From Circinella minor (taxonomy: Eukaryota; Mucoromycota; Mucoromycetes; Mucorales; Lichtheimiaceae): DNA of 64,000 nucleotides. Both the position numbers and the translations under genes were made by a program. Within the stretch, counting starts at the first letter, position 1. Each line of letters starts with the position of its first letter. The stretch is taken from NCBI GenBank assembly GCA_016758965.1, contig JAEPRB010000150.1, forward strand, positions 37,351 through 101,350. Direction: 5' to 3'. Below the pieces are notes generated by a model. That model was not told the DNA's origin and ran no database searches. It saw only the letters and a program-made list of their open reading frames with translations. Shown piece after piece: positions 11,610 through 24,112 of this stretch.

Positions 11610-12026
11610 ATGTCTTTGTGGATTGGATCTCTTGAATAGTACGTAATTTATATAAAGTTGGTTTTTAAAGATAATGGTTATGCAGAATCGGGGCTCGGTG
11701 AATTTGTCTATCAGTTTGTGGGTCCAAATGCAATAGTCAAAATTAGTCCACACCTTCATCATACAGTCAAAAAATCAGTACAGTTATTAATACGTAGAAA
11801 GAACTGTGCATTAATTCTAAAGAGTAGACTCTTCTTTCTACGAAAAATTCTTTTTTATATTCCAGATGAAAAAGGTTTTAATCTGTCATATTTTTTTCAG
11901 CTATGTCGTCAAGATGTCTTGAATCGTGTTTTGGATTACATTGACTCCTCAAAGCGAGTTAACTTCTTACAAAGGATTTTGATATTCAATAGAAAGCTTT
12001 CGCGGTTTGCATTAAATGGTTACTAA
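11610..12026 (+). pseudogene. ORF interrupted by a single in-frame stop
   Basis: An ATG at 11610 opens a frame that meets TAG at 11637-11639 and then stays open to 12026, about 139 codons in all. The part after the stop reads as a plausible basic, helical protein ('NGYAESGLGEFVYQFVGPNA', 'CRQDVLNRVLDYIDSSKRVN'). I do not recognise it. It may be a dying gene, an exon whose start lies elsewhere, or a chance open frame in the spacer between the YCII gene and the DDT gene. Confidence 0.25.
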
Positions 12027-12071
12027 TATTAACTTTTTTTATTTCAACTTATTGCAAGTATGTTCTTAGCA

Positions 12072-12075
<4 letters not shown>

Positions 12076-12112
<37 letters not shown>
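12076..12112. repeat. (AT)n microsatellite
   Basis: About 18 uninterrupted AT units in the spacer upstream of the DDT-domain gene. Confidence 0.9.
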
Positions 12113-12114
<2 letters not shown>

Positions 12115-12602
12115 AGTTAAAAATAGTGATGAGAATAGTAAAAGCTTATGATAGGAATAATTTTTTGGTTGATTCATTGTTGGAAATGTGACACTGATAC
12201 TCATAAATACATAGTTGAGGTTGATCGGGTTGATTATATAATAATGTCAAATCATATTAATATACCCTTTAAAATTTTTTTTTTGCATAACTTTTAACAT
12301 GATGAAAGAAGAAAAATAGAATCTATCAACGAAAAGAATTCATCGACAATCTTCTTATAGATAAAAATAACCTTATCTTAAAAAAAGGAACCTTTTATTG
12401 CTGCGTTTTTGGAAAAAGAGAAAATAATCACATACATATAGCACAAACAAAGAAAGAGAGAAAACACATATATTTAATATAATCTAATCGCATTAAGAAC
12501 AACAGCAAGAAATATTATCCTTGTTATTATTATTTTATTTTATTCATAAAATAAAATTTCTTTTTCTTTTTACCTTTTCTTTAACTTCATATAAATATAT
12601 AT
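12113..12602. other. Spacer upstream of the DDT-domain gene
   Basis: AT-rich, with A runs and short stretches of GAAAGA type close to the start codon. No gene is seen. It is the presumed promoter and leader of the next gene. Confidence 0.5.
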
Positions 12603-14171
12603 ATGTCTGACGTGTCAAATATTTCACTACCATCTTTATCAATGCCGACAACGACAACCATCTCGTCAAAAGCAACACAGTTCCAATGGGAATTTGCTTA
12701 TATCTATGCTTTCGTTTGTAATTTTCGAGAATATACAGATCATGGTATTCATTCTTTTCCTGATTTACAGCCAGAGGTAAATATATTTTCATTCACGTTG
12801 TTTCTTTTTTTGATAATAGATTAGACTAATAATACGGACTATGTATCTATTGTTCTTTAAGGATCTTGAACAAGCATTAGAAATGGAAACAAGTGAACTA
12901 CTTAATAACTTATTAAGTAGTTTCTTAAGTAATATATTGAATCGTAAAAAGCGTGTCGAGTAAGTTTGACGTGGAATAACTCGCGTTTATGCAGAAACAG
13001 GGTTGTTTTTCTGAATATAAACTAATATCATTAATGAATAACAATATATGTATAGCAACAAACATATCTTTAAGGAACTTTCAAAACTAATTAATACAAA
13101 ATTACAAACATTTGAGATCAATTTGGATTATAATCCTTTAAGTGAAGTTTCGTCATTTGAGAACTTGTCAGCTCCTGTCAAGGTGAGTTTTTTTTTTCTC
13201 TCTTTATTTTTTTATATGGAAATATGTTATAAATATCATATGTGGCTTGTCTTTTTTCTCTATATTTGATGCCTTTATACTAAATTAAGAAATATAATAT
13301 ATTTATTTAGTTGAACATATTACGCTGGATGGTAGAATGGCAACTTCAAGAAAGTAGTTCAATACATTCTATTCTTGATACAGCTCCTAAATCAAGTGAA
13401 CTATTACGAACACAACCTATCGGATCAGATAGCGAAAAGCGAACTTATTGGCATTTTGGAGGTATATTATGATGGATGATAGGTTATTGGATAGTAGGTA
13501 GAATAATAATAATAATATTTAAAATGGCTGGATTATTCTTATTACATGTTATAGATACAGCATGGCTATGGCGTGAACAAAAAGCAACGTTAAAAAAAGC
13601 CAGTACTCAGTGGGAAATTGTATGTCGTGACCTTGATGAATTAGAAGAATTTTCAAAAACACTATCACAAGGAAAACGAGTCGAAAAAGACTTATATCAA
13701 TACATCATAGAACAAGTGATACCCATAGTAGAAGATGCTCAACGTAAACGAGAACGAAAAGCTCGAGCCATGGAAAGACAAATTGAAGCAGAACAACTTA
13801 TTACAACTAGACGATTACGAACGAATACTAAACCAGTGAAATATACATTCGATGATGATGAGGATGATTACGATGATCTTGATGATGAAGAAAAGTATGG
13901 TGATGAAGAAGAAGGAGAAGAAGAATTCTCAGATAATGAATCAGGTGGATTTAAAGTAAAAGAACCAGAAAGACCAAAACCTTTACGAGCAAGTAGCAGA
14001 CTCAATTCGCAACGACAAACATCACAATCATCATCACCTATTCAAACATCAATAGAAGAAACAATAGTATTGACAGAAGAAGAAAGTCAAGAAAAGGGGA
14101 AATCTCATGAAAATGGGCATAGTCATACTATTATAAATGAGGTGGATGAACCTATTATTAGTATCGAATGA
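12603..14171 (+). CDS. DDT/WHIM-type chromatin-associated protein (CECR2/RSF1-like)
   Basis: Five exons (12603-12776, 12862-12959, 13056-13182, 13311-13461, 13555-14171) give 388 residues. The N-terminal half resembles the DDT plus WHIM module of ISWI partner subunits: a DDT-like helix set ('WEFAYIYAFVCNFREY' to 'FLSNILNRKKR'), then 'LNILRWMVEWQLQESS' and the block 'PIGSDSEKRTYWHFGDTAWL' (near residue 175), which is the D-x-x-x-R-x-Y-W signature of CECR2, RSF1 and related proteins. The C-terminal half is a charged coiled coil followed by a very acidic tract at about 13850-13935 and a Ser-rich tail. It should act in the nucleus, probably tethering a remodeller to histones. No bromodomain or PHD finger is seen, so it is shorter than animal CECR2/RSF1. 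The exact orthologue is unclear. Confidence 0.8.
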
Positions 14172-14550
14172 TTAACATATTATCATTTATTGTTATTATT
14201 ATTATTTTTATCTGCATATCTTCATATAAAATACAACAAATCATGATGATATTTTGTACATAGTATATTTTAGCTATTTTTTAATACACTTTGAATACAC
14301 ATTATACCTTTTATTTGTCTATATTCTAATAGTTTGATAATATTTACGTAATCATTATAAATTTAAAAGTTAATGAATAGTATGCATGGAGAATACAAAA
14401 TTTAATGTTTCATCCCATTTTAGGAAGAAGACGCGTTTAAAAAAGACTTCTCCGCTTTTGATTCTGCGCGCGTGCCAACCTTTCTTTTTTACTGGTAGAT
14501 AAGACTCATTCTTTACTACTAATACTACCCTCATAGATATTGTATATATA
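14172..14550. promoter_or_regulatory. DDB1 promoter region with MCB-like box
   Basis: The spacer holds an ACGCGT (MluI cell-cycle box) at 14431-14436, about 115 bases before the DDB1 ATG, and a short CpG-rich patch (GCGCGCG) near 14466-14473, unusual in this AT-rich context. In other fungi ACGCGT is bound by MBF-type factors at G1/S genes; binding here is inference. Confidence 0.4.
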
Positions 14551-17500
14551 ATGAGTGTGTTAAATTATGTATCCACTGCACAACCTCCGACTGCTATTAA
14601 TCGAACAACACGAGGTAACTTTTTAGTACCGCATGAAGAATGTTTAATTGTCAGGTACAAAAACATAAACATATATAAAATATAGACCACTATTGAATCG
14701 GAACAATATTTATAACTGACAATTTTCTCTCTTCTTCTTTAAACAAAAAAGTAAAAGTACTCGAGTTGAAATTTATAAAGTGGATAATACTGGATTAACT
14801 CTTGAGCTTGAATTTGGTGTCTTTGGACGAATAGAATGTCTTACTACTTGTAATGCTTCTGTAAGTAATTGATATATCTCCATATTGATGCATACTTTTA
14901 TAATAGATAAGTAGCTAATAAATATAATTTAGGCTCGTGAACGATGTTCATTATTTATTTTAACGGATCAAGATCAGTATTGTGTATTGAGTTATGATCC
15001 ATTGAGACGATCGATTATTACTGATAGTTCTGGAAGACTCGACCCAGAGATCACGCGAACAGTAGTTGAAGACCCTATCATTACAACAGCAGGTGCCAAT
15101 AAAGAAATAGTAATTGCAAGTGTATTTGGTGGGAGTCTTCATGTCTTTTCTATACAACCACCACAGAATTCAAAAGGAAAAGGAAGAGCTGTTAATACAT
15201 CAAATCAACCCTTTTCAGTAAGGTAAATAAACTACTTTTTTTTTTATACATGGATTTAGTACCAATCAATAGATAGATCGATAATATAAACTAATCATTA
15301 CCATTATCTACTTTTTTAGAATTGCTGAAAGTCATATTTTATCAATGACGGTTTTGGAAGGAACCGAGCGACCAACAGTAGCAATTTTATATATGGATGA
15401 AAAAGAAACACGACGAGTCAAAACATATGAACTTAATTTACGTGGACGAGATTTATATGATCGACAATCTGATTATCTTATAACTGAATTTGTAGTGGAT
15501 TCAAGTGATCAATTAGTAGCAGCTGTTCCTTCACCTGTTGGTGGAATATTAGTCATTGGTGAATTGATGATCTCTTATTATGATATGCATGGATCAAGCA
15601 AATCAACAAGTATCAATTCAATGATACCTTCAACGTAAAGTATTATAAAATACAAGGGAAAAGTAAATAATGATCTATCTAACTAAAAAAAAAACATTAA
15701 TATACATATAGGTATACATTCCTTGGATCAAATTCTACAGAATGTCTTATAGGCGATTCATTTGGTAACCTTTATCATTTGAATATTATCATAAACATTA
15801 ATAACAGCGTAACTGAATTAATATTAAATACTTTGGGCAAGGTAAGATGATGAATAATCTCTTTTTTTCTTTTCTCTTATTCATCTAATGTAATATATAA
15901 ACAAAATCTGATCACTAGAATAAAAATAAAATAGACTTCTGTTGCAGCATCCATTACATTTCTTGGAAATAACTTGACTTTTATTGGATCCACATTAGGT
16001 GATTCAGTTTTGGTTCGAGTAAAAGATTCAACAGGTCAAGGCCACCCTTCATTATCTATTGTATATGAAATGCCAAGTTTATCTCCTATTGTCGATTTCT
16101 GTGTATATGATCTTGATAAGCGAGGAAGGGTAAATAATATCTTGTCTTTTTAGTATATAGATATTGAAACATCATATACGTTAATTCATCAATGATAAAG
16201 CTAACAATAGCAAACATTCATCATCATCATTTAGCAAACATTAGTATGTTGTTCTGGAGGGCCTAATAGCGGATCATTACGCGTTGTACAGGAAGGTGTT
16301 GGATTTGTCGAACATGCATCACTTCCAGTCCATGGTATCAAAAAAATATGGTCTTTAAAAACTGGATCATCAAGGTAAAATAATAATAAAAAAAAGGAAA
16401 CAATCACAAGGATTAAAAAAAGATGTATTGACAATAGAATCAATCTCCTCTTAGTCAAGATGATGTTTTAGTATTATCAACTGTTCATGAAACTAGAGTA
16501 CTCTATATCCGCCCTGGTGAAAAAATGATGGAAGAAATGGAGCAATTTTCAGGGATGAGATTAAATGAAACAACATTAGCAACAGGACCTGTATTAGATG
16601 GAAAGTTTATACAAGTAACTCCATCCAGCGCTCGTTTACTCAAAAGTGATATTGTAGGTGGTTTATTACATGAATGGCAACCACCTTCTTCTGATGTTAT
16701 TACTGTTGCAGCGACCAATGCTACTCAATGTGTCTTATCTTATGGTAATGGTACATTGGTATATCTTGAAGTGAATGGTGATACCCTGGTACAAAAAAGG
16801 TAAAAATTGATAGTCCTTAGCATGGCCATATACACCCTATAATGCATGACTCAACCTCAATCTCAATATTATTATTTTTTAAATATAGTGCAACAAAATT
16901 CGAAAACGAAATATCATGTTTGGATATAAACCCTTTGAATGATGAATCATTAGAATTTCGTGCAGATTATTTGGCAATCGGTTTATGGAGTGGTGAAAAT
17001 TTACAATTAGTGCGATTACCAAATTTACAGGTTACTGCAAAGGATACTTTACCCGACAAATTGGTACCACGTTCTTTATTATTAGTAAATCTAGACAAAA
17101 GTTATTATCTTATGGTGACATTAGGTAAAACAAGATGATTTGGATCTTTTTTTTTTTGTCTTGAAGAATTGAACAGTAATATACTCATCATTTGGCGAAT
17201 ATATATAGGTGATGGTCAAATGATATCATACAAAATTGATAATAGTGGGTCATTGTCAAGTCGACAGGAAATAACACTTGGAACTCATGCTGTTAGTCTT
17301 CATATTGTACCACAAAATGGCAAAAAGAGTGTATTCGCTGCATCAGACCATCCTACCATGATTACTAGTGAATATGATCAACTAATATTTTCTGCTGTCA
17401 ACCTCAAGGTAAAAATATAACGTTAATCCCTTAATGTATATGTGAAATAATTACTATTGTCGTTATCAATGTATTTCATGTTGTGTTTATATTTATTTTT

Positions 17501-19196
17501 ATAATATAATATTAGGACATTCGGTCCTGTGTAACATTTGATAGCTCGATCATCCAACAAAGTATTGTGCTTTGTACCGGCGATAAACTTGTATTTGGAC
17601 AAGTGGACCCAATTCGCAAGTTACATTTTACGAAAATTCCACTAGATAATGAAATGGGTCAACGATTAACGTATCATGAACACTCCAAAACGATTGCTGT
17701 TGGTACTTCAAGATTAATTCGAAATCCCGATAACGGTATAGAATTGTCTAAAGGATGGTTGCGAATTTTTGACGCAAGGACTTTTCAAGGTAAAAAAAAA
17801 GGAATATATGTTTTGTAAAGTGAAAGGATGGGAAAATAATGAAGGGGATCGAGGACGAAATACAAAAAAAAAGTTTTGCATACTAAAAACTCTTATATAT
17901 ATATATATTTAGTATTGGGTTCCCATGAACTTCTTGAACAAGAATTGGTAGAAAGCATCACTACTGCATATATTAATGACCTTGGACGAGAATTTGTATT
18001 TGTGGGAACTGCCATTACACATAATGAAGAAGAAACACAACTTACAGGTCGCGTACTTGCTTTTAATGTGACACCTACTGGTGAGTATAAATTGATAGAT
18101 GCATTTAAAGTACCTGGTGTTGTATATTCTATAAAGCCATTCATGGGATCTATTGTTGCAGCTGTGGAAGGATCTGTAAGCATATATTTTTTTTCTTTTT
18201 TTTTTCTTCTCAATCTCATGAAGGGGTTAGATCTTCAATCTTCTATAAAATTGGATGTAGATGTATATGTTACTAACAACAAGACAAAAAAAAAACATTT
18301 AGTTATATTACCTTGAAAAACTCAAGCTAGATGAAGACTTTGGTAATCGGTTATCACTTGATATGAAATTACATGCCAACGTTGAGGCTCTCAGTATTGA
18401 CACACGTGGAGAATTCATTCTTGTTGGTGATATGATTCGTTCCATGTCACTAGTCAAACTACAAGATCCAGTCAACTCCACTTTCCAAAAAGTAGCTGCA
18501 GATTATAATCCTTGTTGGATGACAAGTGTTAAATTTTTACAAGATGATGTTTTCCTTGGTGCTGAAACTTACTATAATTTATTTACCGCACGACGGATAT
18601 CTGATATTGAAATGGATGAAGAATCTGAGACACCAATGCACTTGGAAATTGTTGGTGAATATCATCTTGGTGATCAAATCAATTGTTTCCGTGAAGGTAC
18701 GTAAAAGAGGCAAAAAAAAAAATAGTCAAACAATCAAACAATGGTTTCAGAGAAAGAATGATAAAAAAATAGGCCATCTAACACTTCCCACTCTTTAAAA
18801 TATCTAGGATCATTAACACAAACAAGGACACCTCGTAATCCAAACCAACCCCCTATTACCAAAATACTATATGCGACTGCGAACGGTGGTATTGGTATGA
18901 TCCGTTCGTTAACAGAGCAAGATTATCAATTTTTACTCGTTGCTCAAGCCAACATCTTGTCTGTAGTAAAAAGTATTGGTAACTTTGACCACCGTAGTTG
19001 GCGGATGTTCAACAATTCTACCAAAAGGAGTGAAATGCGTAATTTTATAGATGGTGATGTAATTGAAAGCTACCTCAATTTATCAGAACAAGAAAAGCAG
19101 AAAGTTGTTCAAGGACAAACGGAGACTGGGGAAGACCGGTTACGAGTAACTACTCAAGAATTAGAATCTATGATTCGTGAGTTGGTCACAGGATAA
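14551..19196 (+). CDS. DDB1: DNA damage-binding protein 1 (DDB1)
   Basis: Adaptor of CUL4 ubiquitin ligases: three beta-propellers link CUL4 to substrate receptors in DNA repair and replication control. Fourteen exons (14551-14654, 14752-14860, 14933-15222, 15320-15634, 15712-15841, 15935-16129, 16235-16374, 16455-16799, 16889-17124, 17209-17408, 17516-17789, 17913-18175, 18303-18696, 18808-19196) join in frame to 1127 residues, close to the usual 1140. The N terminus ('NYVSTAQPPTAINRTTRGNF'), 'SRLIRNPD..E...GWLRIFDA' near residues 740-780 and the CPSF-A C-terminal domain ('YATANGGIGMIRSLTEQDYQ', 'NFIDGDVIESYLNLS') separate it from CPSF160 and SF3B3. Its presence implies a CUL4-type ligase, as in most fungi other than budding yeast. 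Confidence 0.95.
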
Positions 19197-19965
19197 AATT
19201 ATAATAGCCATAATTATAATCATAACAAACGCAAGAACAAAGGAAAATTTGATTTTATTGTTATGTTTTTTTTTTCTTTTAAGTTAAGAAAAGGACAACG
19301 AAAACAGTAACAATTATTAACAACAACAAAAATGAGGTCCATTGTTTTTCTATATTCCCCTTCCATCCCCCAACAAAAGAAGGCACCCCTTTATGTACAT
19401 AATAGGTAATATTTTACGACAATAAAAAAGATAATTCTAAAAAAAAGAAAAACAAAATATCTGTAAAAAAAAAAAGATCAAAGCAACAATAGTTACCATG
19501 GTGATAACTTTGTAAAAAAAATTATCGCGTGGCAAACAGTGATTATCCGTCAGTGGTCATTGTTGTGTATCAACGCACCAAAACGTGGTCCCATTATAAG
19601 ATATACCCCAAGAAATATATTAATGCTAATTATACATACATATTGGACGTGCATGTGCTTTGGTCTTTGTACCACAAAATTGTTAAAATTATGTGTTCCC
19701 TCCCCCCACCAAAAAAAAAAAAATTAAATTCCTTATAAGTCACGACAAATCTGAAATGAAATTTATTAGGTTTAAGTGAAGGCTGTCGGTTTTGCAGTAA
19801 AAATTTCGTTGCTTTTTTTCCCTTTTTTTTTATTATTTCTTTTTTCAACAAACCACTTTTTTCTTGGGCAGCCCCATTTTGTATATATATATATATACAT
19901 ACATATATACATATACACAATAGTCATTGAGGACATTTCCTTTTTTTTATATTCATAAATTTTAA
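19197..19965. other. Intergenic spacer
   Basis: DDB1 3' flank and promoter of the next gene. It contains A/T homopolymer runs and a TA/CATA tract near 19878-19918. Open frames here translate homopolymers and are not genes. Confidence 0.5.
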
Positions 19966-22900
19966 ATGGAGTGTCTTTATTCTAAAATTGACAAACTAAA
20001 TTATATTTGGTCCTTGACGGGATCTCCTCTTGATTCCCAAACTGTGTCTCACAAGTTACAGGTATATAAAAAAAAATAACTCCCAACAAAAATACATATA
20101 TGGGAAAAAATATTGAGAATATATATTTATCACATTATTTATTTAACAATGATTATATATTCCTCGGATATTCTTTCTTTTAGTACGTTTATTATGAATT
20201 GGATCGATTAATTGAACACGAGCAATTTGAACGACGATTATTGAATGCCGATATCGAGGATATATTGGTACATTACTTAATACTACTAGCTATTTTATAT
20301 AATTATACATAAAAAATGATAGGGGCTCTTTGTGAACATCAATAGAAAGAGTACAAAATAGGGTTTATTTTTGTTCTTTATAAAAAAAAAGGGGGAGGGG
20401 GTAAAAGTGAATGTAAAGGGAAAAGAAGCCAGGGAGAGAGAGAAGCCTTTTTCTTTAGTACAAAACAAGCATGAGGAATCATTTATAAGGTTTTTGACAT
20501 AAATACAATAGTCATTATCTTGTAAACTGACGACTGTATTGTAATACACTCCGTGTATAGGAAAATATCGAATATTCTTGTAGTATATTAGGAGTATCTA
20601 CAGAGAATATCTTGACATCTGATTTGTGCAAAGAAGGATTATTTGACGATGCAGTGATGCCATTAACTTCATTGTCACACCCGACTTTTGCCCGGCAAAA
20701 ATCATTGCTTAAATTAGACTCCAGACTAACTCATGTATGCATAATTATAAATCTTTCCGTTTGGAATGTCCAATCTTGATTGTTTGTTTTTGTTGTTATT
20801 ACCGTTATTGATTTACTATAATACTTGTTGACCATCGTTATACATATATAGGAAATTTACCGTCGACGTTCACATGTAAAAGACTGGTTACAACAAATTA
20901 CTTCAATATCTATGGAGTTGGGAATATTTAACCCATTTAAACAATATCAGGTACTAAAATAATTTTAAGATTCATGCGAAAAATTATATTAACGATAATG
21001 ATAAGAGAGTGTGTGACCTGCTGACTTTGATGTTTATATTGCTTTTATTTAAACCATAGGAATACCAAGACGAGCTAAGTTGGGGAACTGTACAATCGGT
21101 ATGTTAGTACTAATAATAATAACGATAAACATAAACATCCATAAACAGTTTTGCCATTTATTATTGTTAGTATTATTAGAGTGAATAAGTTTTTGTGTAT
21201 GTGTACCAAATTTAAATAATCTTAAATTTAGTATATTATATACATACATATACACTCTTATTCACATATTATAATTTTACCCCTTCTTTTTTTTTTACTT
21301 TCACTTAAACCTGAAACTCCTAAAAGTTATTTTTTTCGGGTGAAAAGCTAATATTCTTTAATTTTGTTTCCCTATTTCTTTTATTTCTTTCTTGCAGATC
21401 AGTTGCGCCTTACGGGATTTACTTCAAAAAAAAGTAACACGTCAGAAAATTATTTATTTATTGTATTTATTATATATATATATAAACAACACAACATTAT
21501 AACTTAAAGTTGCTATTCTAGGGTACACAACGGTACGATTTTGAAGTATCCGCACGACTTATACATTATTATTGGACCATACTTGGTATTTCACCGGATA
21601 CAACGAACGATATTCTTGATCAAGGGCTTGAACGATTATTTTCAAATATTCCTATTGATACCGACTCTTTTGTAGTTGATGTGTTACCATCGTTACCATC
21701 ACCTAGCAACAACAACAGCAGTAATAGTGATGAAATTGCAATAAATGAGGATGAAATAACTTGCACCACAGAAACTCAATGGATATATTATAATCATGTT
21801 CAAGATAATTATTTACGTACATCAGAAGCTATAGAATTGCTGAAAAAGAAAGCCATTGAATTGAATCATACCTACAACCGTCGATTGGAATTGTATAACA
21901 AATATATAAAGAGCATTCAAACTATCTATGATGAAATCAAAACACCGGCTGAAAGACGATGCACCATACGTCGGTCCCTGAGTAATCTGTATTTGCAAGA
22001 GGTACATACATAAAAAAAATTATGTAAAAAAAAGGTTAATTTTGCCTATACTATTCATTTCATATTCTGATAAACATACTTGTTTAACGAAAAAAATAAT
22101 CATGGATTACTTGATATGTAGTTACGTGGTGAATTTGATCAACTTAAAGAAGTAGTACGAAAAATGGCAGAAGCATATATTGACAAGGTAACATATTTAC
22201 CTTTCCTCTCTTCTTTTCCTTTGTTTCCCCTCTTGCTTATAGGTGTTTGTTTGTTTTATATAGTTCAGGGAGAAACTTGAGGATCTATGGGACAAAGCAC
22301 TTTTAACACAAAAAGAGCGTGCCGAATTTATTGCAAAGTTGCATGAGAAAGGTAAAAAGAAGCAAAATAATAGTAACCAGTGAATAATGAGAATAATGTG
22401 TTCAGATGTATATACTAACATTTATTTTTATGAAATGCTTCTGATTAGCTGATACAATGGATGAAGTTCATCTATTAGTCGATGAACATATCAAGTATTT
22501 ACAACGAGTGCAACCAAGAGCAAGAGCTGTAGCACGACTTATGAAGCAACGGAAAGAACTTATCCAGGTAATATAATAATAATAATAATAATAATAAAAT
22601 CGTCTTTTTTATGACTCCATGTTAACATGTATAAATGTGCTATAGAAAATGGTTGATTTTGAAAAAACAGCATCAGATCCAAAAAGGCTATTTAGGTCAT
22701 CATTTCAACTGAATGAAGAAGAACGTTGGAGAAAAACTTGCTTTCCAACACTTCTGACGCTTGATGATGCTCTCGTAGAAGCAGTACAAGAGTTCGAGCG
22801 TGTTTCGGGCAAACCATTCATTTATGATCACTGCCGTTATTTAGATACTCTTGTGAGTATTTTTTTTTCTTTATTATATTACATGATACTCTCTACTATA

Positions 22901-23745
22901 TAAATTTATTCATCTTTCTCAACGTCTCATCTATTATATAGCGAGATGAAATAACAGATCGTGCAGCTACTCAAACTTTCTTTGGGTTTTTAAATACGGA
23001 TCTAAAACAATCTTCATCTACGTTAACAAGGCAAACCTCTCGATCTAAATTACGTAGCGCAACGCTTAATATCTCACCTAGTTCTACCACTTCATCTTCA
23101 TTGTCAAATACATATAATAATGACAGCAAAGAAAATATTACATTAGCATCACCGATAGGTACAAAAAATAAATGCCCACCTTCTCCAACACATCCTCAAG
23201 CTCCTTCTAAACGTCGATCCCATACTACTGCTCGTTCAGCAACATCACAATCAAAAAGTGAATTTGCATCTCCAAGAAGTTCTAAATCAGCATATACCTC
23301 ACACTTGTTATCTAGTTCAAAATTAATGCCACCTACTCCTCCTGCAGAATCAGTACCAAGACGTGAGTATATCCACAGCAATGATAACAATAATAAAAGA
23401 ACAAGTCGAATACCATATGCTGTTAAAGCAAAACATGATGATCAACAGCGACAGCAGACTACTTCAACCGTTTCATCTACTACTCCTGTACCTAGTAGAA
23501 CTAGCATTATACCTAGACATCAACAGCAACAAAAAAAGCAAGAATTATCATCAAATGATACATGTCAATGGAGTCAATTAGAGGAACAAAATGTTGGTAC
23601 TAGCAGTAGTGACAGTAGTGGTGAAGAGGAAGAAGAATTAGAATCGCCCTCATCTCCACCTGATGAGAATGAAAATTCAACAGCATCAAAACATGAATTA
23701 TCCCATATAGAAACGTCATCTGTATCTGCAGTATCCATTTGTTGA
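19966..23745 (+). CDS. ASE1: Ase1/PRC1/MAP65 microtubule bundling protein
   Basis: Crosslinks antiparallel microtubules in the spindle midzone and supports cytokinesis. Twelve exons (19966-20061, 20184-20267, 20561-20734, 20852-20950, 21060-21098, 21398-21433, 21522-22001, 22122-22187, 22264-22351, 22449-22567, 22646-22852, 22942-23745) give 763 residues. The helical rod runs through the first 500 residues, with the family blocks 'LWDKALLTQKERAEFI', 'YLQRVQPRARAVARLMKQRK' and 'DPKRLFRSSFQLNEEERWRK' (the microtubule-binding spectrin region). The last 260 residues are Ser/Thr/Pro-rich and basic with many SP/TP sites ('TPPAESVP', 'SPSSPPDENE'), as expected for a CDK-regulated tail. Two very short exons (39 and 36 nt) are in frame. 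Confidence 0.92.
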
Positions 23746-24112
23746 AAGAAGTAAACTATATACCCCATCCATAAACTTACAGACTTTTTTTCACAACATA
23801 AACATATTGCATCTTCTATTTTCATTTCAAATAACCTTTTTTTTAAAAATATTCTTGCTCTTTTTTTTTTATTCATATTAAGCATTTGTACAAAGGAAAA
23901 AAAAAATAAAAAAAAAAAAATTGCACTCACTTTTATCTTTGAAACAATGTTTGCTTAAAACGGATGACGCTTGGCACGTGGCAAAAACGAATTTTTATTA
24001 AGCATTCACAGCTGGATAAGAATTTCCAACGATTTGTTACCTACTGTACTTATATTCTCTCTTTAATAATAATTTTAATAATAATAATAACAATAGCACA
24101 TTTATAATAATA
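23746..24112. other. Intergenic spacer
   Basis: Ase1 3' flank and VPS45 promoter, 367 bases, with T/A runs and an AATAAT-rich leader just before the VPS45 ATG. I see no gene in it. Confidence 0.5.

Noticed and set aside
19630..19958. Overlapping frames on both strands
   Set aside because: They translate A/T runs and a TATACATA tract between DDB1 and Ase1.
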